From Xestospongia bergquistia (taxonomy: Eukaryota; Porifera; Demospongiae; Haplosclerida; Petrosiidae): a stretch of 64,000 nucleotides of DNA. The stretch lies in contig OZ014411.1 of the NCBI GenBank assembly GCA_963965975.1, positions 19,186,446 through 19,250,445 of the forward strand. The letters are read 5' to 3'. A model generated the notes under the pieces. It had not been told where the DNA came from. It saw nothing but the letters and a program-made list of their open reading frames with translations, and made no database searches. The position numbers were made by a program, and so were the translations under genes. Every line of letters starts with the position of its first letter. Position 1 is the stretch's first letter. Below are positions 47,601-61,400 of the stretch, piece after piece.

Positions 47601-50600
47601 AATTTGTGTTCAGGTCACACCCTTAAAAGGAGATTTAAAAGACTGGTCGTGTTGTCAGTTTGTAGGGACAGTGAACTGAATTGACCACCACCTTATTGGT
47701 ATAACAACAATAGTAAAGGTTTACAATTAGTCTTATTAATTGTCTGCGTCTGTTAGAGTGCTTCCTTCTAAATTAAAATGCTTCTAATCAAATATTTGTC
47801 CTCCCACCTCCACTTCAGATACTTGATATTGATGGAAAGGAATGCTTTGTTCCACTGGGAGTTAGTGAAGGAGTGTGTCTCTTGATAATTAAGGAAATTT
47901 ATTTGTCTTCAATTATATTTATTATATAGCGTGGCTTGATAAATCGGAATTCCTTAAGATAATATTATATATTATCTTTGTGGCATCACATAATATCTAT
48001 TATGACATCATTGGCAACTCCTACTGTTATTAGTATCTTGTTTATATAGTTGTTATTAATCTTCCCTTTTTGCAGGATGAAGAAGGTTGGGAATATTTGG
48101 AAGAAGACCAAGCTTTACATAACTTCAATTTACCTGTTGAGGTTAGCTTGATATGTATAATTGTTAATACAAAAACCAATCCACAAACTATTAGATACAT
48201 GTATAAAGTTGTGTTTATTTCCTTACATAAAACATTCTAATGTACTATCATAGTTTTATTGAGAGCATTAACTTGTGTATTTCATGAGAATCTAGCAAAT
48301 ATTAACAGATCATCAGTCTCCTTCTTGTTATTGGAATGTACTGTATGATGTCTTATTAAGGCTTGTGTCTTCAAAATTCATTAGGGTGGTCTTAATTAGA
48401 TAACTTGACATGTAGAGCTATATGTTGTCAAAATAGTACATAATAGTTATAATTTATTGTGCGAACATTGCTCTCCTGCATGAAGCAATATTAAATTAGT
48501 TGATGTTAGTTAGAAGAAGACTGAGTGTTTGTCATGTTGTCTGTTAAATATGTCACCTGTTTGTACTTACCCAGACTGTCAATATGGGTCAAAGCTAACT
48601 GTGATGTGTCATATCCACTTGGTCATCACTAGTGGTCACCTAATAGGCTTCAGGGTCTTTTGAAAATAAAACTATTTTATCTCAGTGTGTTCATTAGAAA
48701 GGTTACTGTAACCTGAGTGTTTAAGCTCAGGTGACCAGGTGTCATAATATAGATAATCTGGTTATCACTTATTTGTGATAACCTGGTATTAAGAGGTGGG
48801 CTGTACTTGTTAAGTTTTATAACATTAATCATTAGCACCTCCTGATTTTTATATGAGCCTTGCTCAAACCTAGAGGAATAACTTTTTTTGTCTTATGTTT
48901 TCTCTATTCTTTGCCAGCATTAATCCTATTTGATTGAGGAGATATATACTTAATAATGTCATACCATATTCATAACTGATGGTATACATTGTGTAATGTC
49001 TGATAGAGGTGACTAGTGTTATTATATGCATACTTAACATATTTCTTTAGTGCCTGTCTCTGTCATGGTGTTGTCTATCACAGTACTTACCCTCTGGTCA
49101 GGTGGATATGTGAAACTATTCTGTTTATGTTGTTATAGCTTTTGACTTGTTTTCAAAACACACATTTTAGTGCTTGTTCATGAACTGAATGCTTTTCATA
49201 CATATGTATGACACAACAACAAATTACTATTGATTAGTGTTGGTAATTTTATGATGTTAGTATAGTAGAGAACACATTGTGTGTGGTTTTAAAGTTTTCC
49301 TTTGTAGGAATACATACTGATTGTTCTAATACACAACAAATTATTGAAGCCTGCAATAGTTACCACTATTTGATAAAGAATATGTTTAGTTTGCAAACAT
49401 ACTCTATGAAACACTTATGGTTTTATTATTATATGTATGATGAGAACTCTTGATATCATGATCGTTTTAATGGCTACTCCAGATGAGATGAGTTGACCAC
49501 AATCATCCGGTAGTACTTCACCTCTGTACAATAATTGACATGTAATATATGTATACTTTCTCCCACATAATTGAGTTGGGTATGCAGAGTGTAATAAGAT
49601 CTTGTCACTACTCTCTACCACATATTGAAAATATTTCTTGTTTTTATAGTGCAAGCTTGAACTTAAACCACTGGAGCCCGTCTACTCTGACGTACGGGTT
49701 GTGATACCACAGCTTGAGGTTAGCTTATCTGTCCAGTTTGACCAGTTCAGTCTGGTTGGAGATGTCCTTCATCAAGTCTTGGATTTAGCTCAACCTCAAT
49801 TAGATCCACGAGAAGGATACACCCTCTATCATGTTAGATTAAGAATGAGGTCAGTATATACTATATAATTACTTACAGTATTGTAGTAGTGTCCCCATAT
49901 GTATTGATTGTTTAGCGAATTGAGAATTACTTACTCAGAATTCCACTCAAACGATTGGATTAAGTTACCGTTGAGTTTGTGCCTTCTAATTGTCATGCCA
50001 TTTGATATTCCAGCTGTTTAGCAGGAACTGTTTTAGAAATTGTTTGAATCTAAAGATCTGTTAGAAATTGGTTTAAGCTGAATAGTAAATTAGATTAATA
50101 AGGAGGCATTTCTCATAACAGTGTCATGGTTTGGTACATATTCGCTACATATATGATAGTTATTATTATCTAATTTATTTATTGGTGTTCACCATGACTG
50201 AATATACATGTGTGGTGGTGTCATGTCAAAATGTTTTCTAGTCATCATAATCTTTGGTATGTGAGATTAATAGTACCACACAAGACCTAGCTCAAAACTG
50301 TTGTGATAATCATTGGACTCACAATTAGTTAATATGGCATGTATGTCACTGGCACATGTCAAGGATTAGTGTAGGATGAGTCAGTATGTACTATTTCTGC
50401 AGAATGAATCCTTCAGTTAAGATATTGAGCTAGTAATATATATTATTGGAGACAATCATGTGATATGGTTGTTGTTAGCATTTTGAAATCATTCTCTCTT
50501 TTTCTTGCAGGATGGATCTTGCTGAAAGTATGATGTTTTATTCCATACTACCAACAGATGTTTTAGAATGTCGTGTAAGTCATCATTGTATTATACATTC

Positions 50601-53600
50601 AGTAGAGATTACTCAATCTTATATAACTAACAATGTTGTTCATAATTATCTGACTGTTTTTTTCCTAAAAAGAGAGACAATTGTACACAGAAAAACACAA
50701 AACGTATGTAATGCTATTTATGATACCATGTAGTGACTACATTTTCACATTACTTTGTGTATTTGACTGTTGATTAGGTAAGACAAATTGTCTTTGATTA
50801 TAGAAATCTCTGGTATGAAGAGGAAAAGCTATAGCATATAGTTCTTCTGAAAACACAATTGACTCATTTAATAAGTTAAAATTAGTTTAACTCATGACTA
50901 CTGTCAATTCAAAATAACGATACACAATTCAATTAGTAAAATCTGGGACACCTGTTAAAGTAAAAACAACACACACATATATATGGGTACCCTGTTCTCC
51001 ACACCTGTTGATCTTGTTCAACCTGTCCTCAGTTTAATCATGAACTGTTACCATAGCAACATGTAGTAATAGTATTGATTACACTATCAAAAGTAACTCC
51101 TTTGTTGTGACTGTTTGAGAATGAAAATGTGGGTTGAAAATATGGTGCTAGTATTCATCGCAAAAGAGGATTATAAACTCATTATTTACTGTTGATAACC
51201 ACCCTTGTGGTATGTTTGTTAATGCCAGAGGTCAACAAGAACCTCCTTGTCTAATAAAAACAATTACATTGTATAGTTTCATGGTAAATTCATGTCTCTT
51301 GTTAAGTAAATTGATTAATACTCTAGATAAAAAAGTTATTATCTAGTGCTTTTAGTGAGCAGAATTTAAGACACAATTACTGAAGTCATGACATTTGTGA
51401 AATACTTTGTCTTTATAGTGATACTCTATTTTCTAGTGGGAGGTATATTGATATATACTAGTGGGAATAGAATCGTGAATACCTGATCATAGTAACTTGA
51501 GTCATAACAATATTTATGACAAGACTATCTCAAGTACTCATACTAAACAAAAAGAGAGTATCACTGATAGCCCCAAAGTTTGGTAACATCAAAAGAGTTA
51601 AAAATCTATTTTGGTTGACTTGTTAAATAGATTTTGATGCCATCTTTGAGTTTCTCTAAATACAAATTCAGTATCTAATCACTTCATCATGTATTTAACA
51701 CCACATAATATTGTTTACTTAGTACAACTTCACAAGAAGAGGTGGGTCAGTTGAATCAGCTTTATTTCCAAATTATCTTATCATTTTAACACCTGTATTT
51801 ACTACTGAAATCATTTGACTTAAGTCTTTTCTTTTGAGAAATTATGGCTTGATATGCCATTAAAAATTGTTATGTCTTGTTGGTCCATTATCAGGGAATA
51901 TTAATAAGTTGTGGTTAGCTATATCTCTTAGGCAAATTAGTCTAGTCATCTTAAGTGAAAATGTTTTATTGTTTGGTATTGAGATAGTAAATGTTGTATT
52001 CAAACTGTGACACAGATACTAAAAATAGTTTTATTGTCAGCCTAAGATGGTGATCAATTGATGCATTCTGTTTGATGAATAGACCCACTAATGTTTACAC
52101 CACACTCAAATCTCCCTAAAAAGGCACTCTTCAAAGTTGCTAACATCAATGTCAGTAATGTTATACCCAGTGTACAATGACTCCATCAGCTTGACTGGTA
52201 TTGGTTGTAGCTATGATGTAGTTCACATTACCAAACATGGGTGTGGACTATGTCTAGGAACAATAGTCTTGACTGCTCATTTAAAGGACCTGCAAACTTT
52301 TAACGTAAATAGTTTATACTAGTAGGCCCTGAGCTACCATTACTGCTCTCAAATTGACTTCTGTTTCTCTCTCTCTCTTTGTCCTCTGTAGTTGTCTGTT
52401 GGTAAACTACATGAACAATCTGTTATATTAACTATCAAGATACCTGCTATTCAGAGTAGTAGAAAAGTTAAGGTGTGTTTGGATGAAACTGTGGGAGAGT
52501 TAATGAGGTAAAATATTTAACATACACAATGAATGTTATGTTTACACCCACAAAGTTTGAAGACAAGCTTAATGCCCTCTTTTTAATGGAGTTAGGAAGA
52601 GTGTGTAGTTTTAATTTTTAATGTGAACTCACTGTTTGTTAAATGATAGTGTGTGAGAATTGTTATCTTAATTGTTCTGTATCAGATAAAACTGGATCAA
52701 CATTCTCAGTTGTTGAGTAAACCTGTCTCTGTACAGTAGTAAACTATTAGTCTTTGTAGTTAAGTTATTATAATAACTAGCAATAACTATGTGTTGGGCA
52801 GGTGGTAAAAGTGAGTACTACATATGAAAGCAGTGAAGTCCTCATTCACTAGACATTGTACAATATTTGAAACAAAGCTAGTGTTGTTAGTTGTTTTTAA
52901 AATTGTTTTTATGAAACCTGAAAGTCTTTATTACTATATCACTTTACACATGTGTTGTCATGTGACAGCCACTATTATGTCATATCTTGTTTATCAACAG
53001 CACTTTGATGCGCAGAGTTCCAGAACCTGACAGTAATCGTTGGGCTCATATGTCATTATATCTTCGATCTAAAGAGTTCACAGTACCTGGTATTTGGATG
53101 GAGGACTACAAATTTCTAGCAGCATACAAACTGAAACCAACAGTGAGTACTATATATTGCATAATTGTAAACACACAGGTGGATACACTGTGATATGTCG
53201 TGTAACGAACTAATCTTGCTATCCTGTTAAATAAATATGCAAAGCTGGCACCCATATAATTACTATCATATAGTAACTGGTTGTCTTGTTAGACATATGT
53301 TTGCTTATCCTTTTGACCTAGGACAAAGTAGCCATGGTTTCACCTGGTTCCTGTATGGTTTTCATATGGTTTCATGTAGTAAACCAAAACATACCACTAC
53401 CTTTAACTGGGTATGGCTGCTTTAAAACCATAGGACCAGCCTTCTCTCAGCTGAGCTTCAAAGCTGTCCCATCTGGCATTTGTAATAAAATTAAAGCTAG
53501 CTTTGAAGGTACTCCCTTGTGGGAAGCCTTGCTTTAACTATGTCTTCTGTCTCCATATATCAGTTATTTGGCTGCTAATCAAATGTTTTTCTATGGTTTA

Positions 53601-56600
53601 GCTTAGAACTGATAACTATCATAGAAGATAAAACTAAATTTTATGATTTTCAATGGAATTGGACTGACTAATGTCAACATGTTTTGTTCACTACTTGGAC
53701 TATTATAATGGAGTAATAACATAGTCTGCTATGTATTGATAGTGGTCTCTTTGATATATAAAACTGCTTCATGTACATGTCAGCAGAACCAGATGAAATA
53801 ACACTTTTTAGTGGTAACTAGGTAATTTCTGGCTATGAATGGATGATAATGGATAACAGTCTTTGATCTTGTCATCAAAGATGACCCTGTTAGTCATACA
53901 AATAAGATACCTAGCTTATGATATGGTATAGATTGTATGGACTATGTAATATATACAATTTATGGGTATAGAATCTGTTCAAAGCACTGACTGAATATAC
54001 ATAAAATATACTATGATGACAAGGTGTGCTACTGTGTTTAATTTGACCCTTCAGTAACAGTTAGTCCTAGTAACTTCATGTAATTGTACTACTTTTAATT
54101 CATTTTTATTTTTAGGATGTAATTGAATTTCGTCCTAAATATCGTCCTATGAAGTTTGAGTTAAGAGTATATCCTCACGATCATGAAGGAGATAATAATG
54201 TGGTCTATGCTACACCAGAACTGCTCATAGCTCAAGACAGCTTTGTATCTGATGTCATTGATCTCCTCTGTAATTCATGGTATGTGAAATATCCTTTCTA
54301 ATAAGCTAATTCTGATAGTGAATTCTTTGTTTAGCAATAGTACACTCCATTGTGCACTTTTTACGTGTTATTGTCTGTCCTCCCCTCACTCTAGCTCATT
54401 GGAGTATGACCCTCGTCTCTATGGTCTCTATCTCCATGATGACCAACAGTTACCCAATGAGATGTCCATGTGGGATTATCTGGATGATACTGTTCCAGGT
54501 TATCAGGACAGTCTAGTGTTACATATGGTATACAAACCAGTCCTTGTTTGCTTGGAAGGAGAGGAAGAGAGGTAAGCAAAAAGAACATAATGTAGTCTGT
54601 AAGTCCTGATCATATCACTTTATTGCAGCTGTTATTTGCATGTCTTTTATTATCAACCTCTTATTTTTTTGATGTAGCAGTTGTAATACTCTCAATGTTG
54701 ACTTCAGTCAACCCTCACAAGTTATAAGAGATATACTCTGTCGAAGATATGGCTGTCGTTTTCACAATCAATATGGACTTAGATACGAAGGTAACGGTAA
54801 GCTTTGTCTTTGTCTTTCAATGTATTATGGTAGTAGCTACTTGTTTACTTGTGTTAATAATAGCTTGATACTTTCCTTGAAGGAAGTTTATTTGTGTAAA
54901 AGCTTGTGATTGTTCTGAACCACAACAATATATTTCCTACATTTAATAAAATAGACTACACTTGACTTGCGGCTGTAATGAATAAAGTATCATTTTGTCC
55001 ACCTAGGTATTGTACTCAACTTGTCAAAGTCCTTACACAATCAAGGTGTTTTGGAACAAGAGAAAGTGACTCTAATATTATTAGATGATGCTGACATTGT
55101 ACCCACTTCACCTATTAAAACTCAACTGATAAGAGTAGACTCAGCCAGTGAATCAATGGAGGTATGTCCTGTTACAAATGGAACTATCTCACCACTATAC
55201 TAAAGTTACTAGTGCTAATATATGTACAGAACAATAAGTAGTGATAGCACTTATTATGTTACAATATAATTATGTATTCTTCTCTCTCTAGACTGAGGCT
55301 GGTAGTCGAGAATCTCTTGCGTTAGTTGAAGATGGATGTAATATTTGGGATGAAGGATCAGATTGTGAACTCAACATTAGATTTGGTAAGAGACGGTCTG
55401 GAGAAGAAGTAGTTGTTGGTGCCACTTTCAACAAATTGGTAGAGAGAATCACTTCTGTCACAGATCATGGTAAGTGTGATTGTTATGCACTTTTGTGCAG
55501 TGAGAACTTATCTTTTTTTCTCCCTACATTCAGATCTTGAATTTGTCAAGACTTTCTTACTCACATATCAATCATTTGCAACTCCTGATAAACTGTTAAG
55601 AAAATTGATAGAGAGATATAATGTAGTCCGTCCTGGTGTTATGCCACTGGTAGAATTTGCTCAAATGAGACAAACAATACAAGCTCGTGTTATTAATGCT
55701 CTCAGATTGTGGGTGGAATATGGAGTTGATTTTAAAGGTTAGTCTCATAAAGAGGCTTGTCATTTTGTGGACATAATAATGAATATAATAAAATGCACTT
55801 CTTTTGTTAGCTATACAAACTATATTTGATAACTAATCTCTTTGAACATGTTTGTGGTTTGTTTTGCATCATACCATGGATTGTTGTGTATGTTATTGAT
55901 TTTTTCACTAGTTAGTAAACCACTTGTGTTTGTTTCAGTCATAATCCATTCCATCAGTGTTGTTTATTATCAATTATACTTTGTTATTGTTTAAGTAAGT
56001 GATGTGTCTCTTTGTTTGTAGATAACATCACACTACAAAACAACATCCTTCATTTCATCAGTACTGTTCTAGTACTCGATCATCCTCGTCTCTGTCGACC
56101 ACTGAGGACAAACATCCTCTCTATCAGAGGAGTTATACAAAAGAGAAATGTTAAAATGTTCAGAGATCCACCGCCACCAGTAAAGGTACATATATGTAGT
56201 TATTATAGAAAATAAATGACACATTCATCACATTTAGTACTTGTATTATATTGCTGTACATTATGGAGTTGATTTCTTTTTTTAGTTCCCTGTAAATCCT
56301 GGACCTGTTTTGAGTGTTTTTGACTTTGATCCTGAAGAGATTGCTCGTCAATTAACAGTTATTGATTTCTCCTTGTTTGCCAAAATCAAGCCAGCAGAAT
56401 TGCTGAATCAGGTAAGATATAACATCATATGCATGATAACATTGTTAGTGTTCATTTGGTGGGGGAGTGCTGTGAATTAGCTTGTATATTTTGCTTTAAA
56501 TAACATCCCTTGTTTCTTTTACAGGCATGGCAAAAAGCCAAGTACAAACATCGTGCACAAAACATCTTAAGATTAGTTGAAAGAATGAACAACTTGACAT

Positions 56601-57602
56601 TATGGGTTGCTACTACTATCCTCTCACAAAAGGATGTTCAACAAAGAGCAAAACGAATAACTGATTTTGTTCAAGTATGCATTGTAAGTTTATATCCATT
56701 AATATATCCATTAATAAATCCATTAATAATATTATCATTACTACACAAACCCTGTATTTTATCTTGGAATTTACTTTGATTTTTTTCTCTTTATAGCACC
56801 TTCATCAAATGCATAACTTCTGTACTCTGATGGCTATTCTCAATGGTTTGGCGCATCACTCCATTAATAGACTGAGTAAGAGTTTTGGTAAAGTTGACAA
56901 AGTCATCAGACAACGTTTAAATGAAATGCAAGAGATGGCAAGACCAGGTGACAACTATCGCTTACTGAGAGAAGATCTTAAAAAATCAAGCAATCCATGT
57001 ATACCTTACCTGTAAGTGTGTTAATGAATGCTTCTGTATTATCATAATGTAAAGTATTATTAATGTATGCTTAGCTGTTAGTGTCACTTTGAAAGAGAAA
57101 GGAAATGAACATTGTGTACAACCAAATTGATGTAGCCTATTGTCTCAATACAATAAAGTAATAGAAATGACAAAAGGAAGTGTATGTTGCATTGAATAGG
57201 AGAAAGATGTTGTCAAGTATCTTCACATCACCTTCTGTTGTAATAATGTATCTCTCTTCCTTATTTAGTGGTCTGTATATGTCTGACTTGACATTCTTGG
57301 ATAATGGCAACCCTAATTTTCACTCAGACAATCTCATCAATTTCTCAAAGTGTCGACTTATATATCATCAAATAAGAGATCTCATTTTAAGACAAGTAAG
57401 AATTGTATCAACTATAACAACTATGTTGTACTGACAGCATCTAGCACAACACTTATTGATTGTTTTGTTATTTCTTTCTTAGGACAAATCTTATAATTTT
57501 GAAGAGGTCCCAGCACTTCACGAAAGTTTACTCAAATTCACATTTCTTGATGATGACACACTCTATGAGGTCTCAATACAGAGGGAACCAAGGTACAACT
57601 AA
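44687..57602 (+). CDS. Ras-family GEF (RasGEF-N + CDC25) with five N-terminal ubiquitin-fold modules, talin F0-like
   Basis: Twenty coding exons give one 1,161-codon frame: 44687-45565, 46443-46511, 47819-47860, 48076-48141, 49650-49849, 50511-50574, 52392-52507, 53001-53142, 54116-54279, 54395-54571, 54678-54796, 55007-55161, 55292-55469, 55534-55737, 56022-56185, 56286-56411, 56525-56683, 56797-57011, 57269-57395, 57483-57602. CDC25 domains swap GDP for GTP on Ras/Rap GTPases. Residues 1-250 look disordered and hold RRLS (103-106, PKA-like). Residues about 251-355, 360-445, 448-535, 536-638 and 640-705 look like ubiquitin-fold units. The third, with GIWMEDYKFLAAYKL, DVIEFRPKYRP and MKFEL, resembles the talin F0-F1 junction. 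RasGEF-N (about 780-900) includes FLLTYQSFATPDKL; CDC25 (about 925-1155) includes DFSLFAKIKPAELLNQAW, MAILNGL, KSFGKV and SDLTFLDNGNPN. Alternative splicing at 57594 would end the protein at 57732. No orthologue is named with confidence. Confidence 0.88.
48695..48790. repeat. Two adjacent hairpins in a RasGEF intron
   Basis: CCTGAGTGTTTAAGCTCAGG and then GGTTATCAC, a short loop, GTGATAACC form two perfect or near-perfect stems in 95 bp. They may be the remains of a small foldback element. No terminal duplication seen. Confidence 0.4.
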
Positions 57603-57732
57603 TACTACCTACATATAGTGTACATTAACTATATATAAGTGTAAATTAACTAGAGTAAGTGACTTGTAATGCCTGTAAGAATCACCTGTAATCCAGTCTT
57701 TTTGTTTTCTCTACAGGGACAAGAAAATTTGA

Positions 57733-58425
57733 TACAATATTTAACAATCATATCCAGTAATCTTACTACTAGTAATAACCACATGCAGTTGAGCAGGTCG
57801 CCAAACAACACAAGGAACACTTGTATACTCATTTTACTATTGTTATATAACATATAATTATTATACATGGTTTGGAGTATTTATGATACCATTTGCAGTT
57901 CTCATATAATAGTCACATGTTTCAATTGGGTACTTGTTTGTTTTGTATAATGCATAGTTCATAACATTTAATAGTAACATTCATCAAGGTTAGCCAGAAT
58001 TCACTTTATTTTGCACTTGAATTGTACAAATGACACTTTTGTGTCTTCATTTTTTCATTGAATAATTGTTAAAGTATTTGTTTTTTATTGTCATTATAAT
58101 TACTGTTTTGTTATTGTTTTGTGAACAGTATTACTTCAGAAAGTAAACACTTCTCATTAGTACACACTTTGGTGAAGATTTAACTTTCAACAGCTTATAT
58201 GACAAGACAAATTTTCTAATGTTGCTTGCATAATAGTGACATATACAACTCCACATGATTAGGAATATATAATTTACTGTGGGATTGTGATAATAAAAAT
58301 TATTTTAAAATTATAATAACTTAAAAATTATCATTACAGCAAAACATGACAGTTTGTATAAAACTAACCACAAAATCAATCACAAACTACTACTATTAAT
58401 GAAATATTTAAAACAACAAAAACAA
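57733..58425. other. Convergent intergenic spacer
   Basis: AT-rich sequence between the 3' ends of the RasGEF gene (plus) and the fibrocystin-L-like gene (minus). No gene is seen. RasGEF 3' UTR and polyadenylation signals presumably lie here but none stands out. Confidence 0.5.
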
Positions 58426-58427
58426 CA

Positions 58428-58440
58428 TTTATTTATTTTA
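58428..58440 (-). terminator. Polyadenylation signal of the fibrocystin-L-like gene
   Basis: ATTTATTTATTTT on the plus strand gives overlapping AATAAA hexamers on the minus strand, about 30-40 bases past the stop codon at 58471-58469. This implies a very short 3' UTR. Confidence 0.55.
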
Positions 58441-58468
58441 GTCTTTAGGCAGCAAATAAAATTGATAA

Positions 58469-61400
58469 TTACAGGTTGGTGATCTTGTCATATTCAACAT
58501 CATCCTGAGTCATCTGGTTAAATGCAGGCACCGGATTTCCAACCTTAACTTCTTTACTAACTAAGTACTCGACTTGGTTCTTCTCATTGACAAGATCCTT
58601 AAAACTTGAATAGTCATTTTCATTCTTTGCCATTACATATCCTTTGTTCTCATCATCAGGCACAAGGTGAAAGACTGGATAATCTCCATCTTCATCAAAT
58701 ATAGGAGAGTTACGATATATAGTATGCATGGTATGTGCTTCATACAAGTTCTCTGATCCTGTCTTATTAAACTCATACTTTCCTCTTGTCCTCCTCTTTC
58801 TAATACATTGACAACATATGACAGTAATTGTTAGACATATAACTAGTAACAGTGCTCCACCTACTGCACTACAAGCTATGATTAGAATAAAATACTTCTC
58901 TATGATACTAGTCTTAGTGGGTGGTTCTGTAGGCACTACAATAGGGTAATTTGGATCTTGTTGAACTGAACTGAGGATAAGATTGTTTCCACGAAATGAA
59001 AAATAAAGGATGTTGGAGTTTGATATGTTTTGTATGTCATTTGCAAACATGGACAGTGTATTTGCACTGTTACTGGTGACAAAGAAAGTAACAATAATAC
59101 TACCTTCATATAATGATACATTGTATACCAATACATTGCGATATCTCTCTTGGATGTGTGCTATTAAAGCTGACTTGAATTCATCTTCATAGTTTCTAAC
59201 AGTGTCATTGTAACTGTTATTGTATGTTACAATGAAACGAGTGAATGGAAACTCCTCAACTACAAAGGCATTGCTGTCAATAGGTTGAGGTAGTTGATTG
59301 TTAGAAGAGGCAGGATTTGTAAAAACAGAAAATTGAATTTTGTATGAGCCTGCACTTTTGACATGGATGTCTTCAAACTGAGCCACTCCTTGTTTAATAT
59401 TTACAGTAATATCCTGCTCATACCTCTGTCCAGTGGAAATTAAGATAATAGCAGCAGTCATAAACCATTGTCGTCCCCTCCATCCTAAGTTTGTAGGAAC
59501 AGTATTAGTATTGCTATCCAAAATGTGAGCAGTTACAGTAGATGAGAAGGGATATGTTGTATTGGTAACTGATGGTGGCTGAGAGATGACTTGAAGGTAG
59601 AACTGTCTTATTTGAATGTTGATAACACTACTACTACTGGTAAGAGAGAAGTTAGCAGTAAGAGGGTATGTGATGTCAAATTGTAGATGATATGTTCCAG
59701 GATGACTAAAGAGGAGATCAGAGAACTGTGCTATACCATTTCCCATATTGACAGTAGAATTCATTAGAAAAGCACCAGTGGGCTTTGATATCAATGATAC
59801 TGTTAACTGCCAAGGTTGTCCTACACCTAATGTAGACACTACAAGGCCAGCCCCATCATACATTGCTACTTTAATTGGAGAAGTTAATAGAATACCTTCA
59901 ACACCCGCTGAAGGAAGATGGGCGATACCGAGTCTTGTTGGAATACTTAATATAACTGGATTAGTATCATTCCTTTCTTCTTCTTCCTTTTGAAGTTGTT
60001 GATCATAAAATGTTGTCAAGTTAGCTGTACTATTATCTCCAGGCTGAGGTCCGCCAGTTACATTTGTGGCTCTAACTCCTTGTGTTGGATCAGTTCGTAT
60101 CGGCAGTGGCTCAATGACAACAGCATCTAAAATATCATAACCTATATTTTTTGATAGTTCTCCAGTTTGAATGACTTCACCAACACGAGTTGTGATATTA
60201 AGAAGCTCCTTGTAGACTGTGTCATCCTGTGGATTTGATCCAGTTTGATTGTTATAACTTCCATCTGTTCCATTGACATTTGGTGTTGTAGTGTCATTAG
60301 AAGGTGCTGCACCTATTTCAAATTCAACCCTGGTACGTGCTGTTTCTCGTTTGCGGCCTCCACTTTCAGAAATTACATTGACAATTCTGATACGATTTGG
60401 TGTTATGCCAAGGAGCAGGGCTAAGTTTTGAATTAGGTTGACTTCAAAAAACTCATCCACAGTAACAGGAGGAAGATCAATACCAAGTTGGATGACTTGA
60501 GTAGTTTCAATTCTAACTGGTGTGTCACCTTTGATCACAATATGTAATCTTTTAGTGTTGTGATCATAATAGTTTGTTCCATGGCTATCAGAGAGTGTTG
60601 GAATGAAATTGTCACCACGTTCATATCGAAGGTTGCCATCCTTCATATAGCCATTAGTTGGAATGATATACTCAGTACCAATATATACATCCAGTCTTTG
60701 TGGGTTAGTATATATTATAGCTACAACAAGACCTTGAGAGTCATCGGCATTGAGAAGATAAAGGTTTGTCTTTTGAGGATTGGTACTAGTCATACCAATA
60801 GTGTAGTTTAGACCAGTTGATACTATAGCATAGAAAGTTGATATACGTTCTTGACATGTGTATCCACCACACCATCCATGATCTTGAGGACCATTTATCA
60901 AATCTATATACCCATTAGCACTGACGCCAATAGGAGAGAGCCGACGAATTTCTGTATCAGCATCAAGACTTTCTATGACAAACATCATGTGATCTATATT
61001 GGTACAGTGGTAAGAGTTCCATTCTGGTTCCCACTGACAATCACTAGCATTGACTCCATATATGCCTTTATATGGATAGAGTACACCAGGATCAATTTTA
61101 CTACCGGTTGGAGTAGCTAACATTGTTCTTGGAATTCGATAGTCACCCAAACCACGTCTACGATCACCATCCCATTCAAATTCTGACTTTGAAATGAGGG
61201 AATTCAAACCTGTAGAGCCTGTGAAAGAGCCATCGAGATCTCGAATGAGAATTTTCTTTAATGCATCACAATCCATATCAACACAGTCTGAAGGATTGAC
61301 ACTTCCAAGTATTGGGTTGTGATTGAAGAATTTAGAAACTTTGTTCACTGACAGAAATGAGATTCCTTTTGTCCAAACAGGATGTTGACAGTCTTCAGAT

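Noticed and set aside
53237-53537. ORFs in the RasGEF intron after exon 8 and a possible SINE
   Set aside because: Slightly GC-richer segment, but no tRNA-like promoter boxes, poly-A tail or target duplication could be confirmed.
60601-60640. RGD tripeptide (YERGDNF) in the fibrocystin-L-like protein as an integrin-binding site
   Set aside because: A three-residue match in an 1,800-residue protein is expected by chance, and no loop context supports it.
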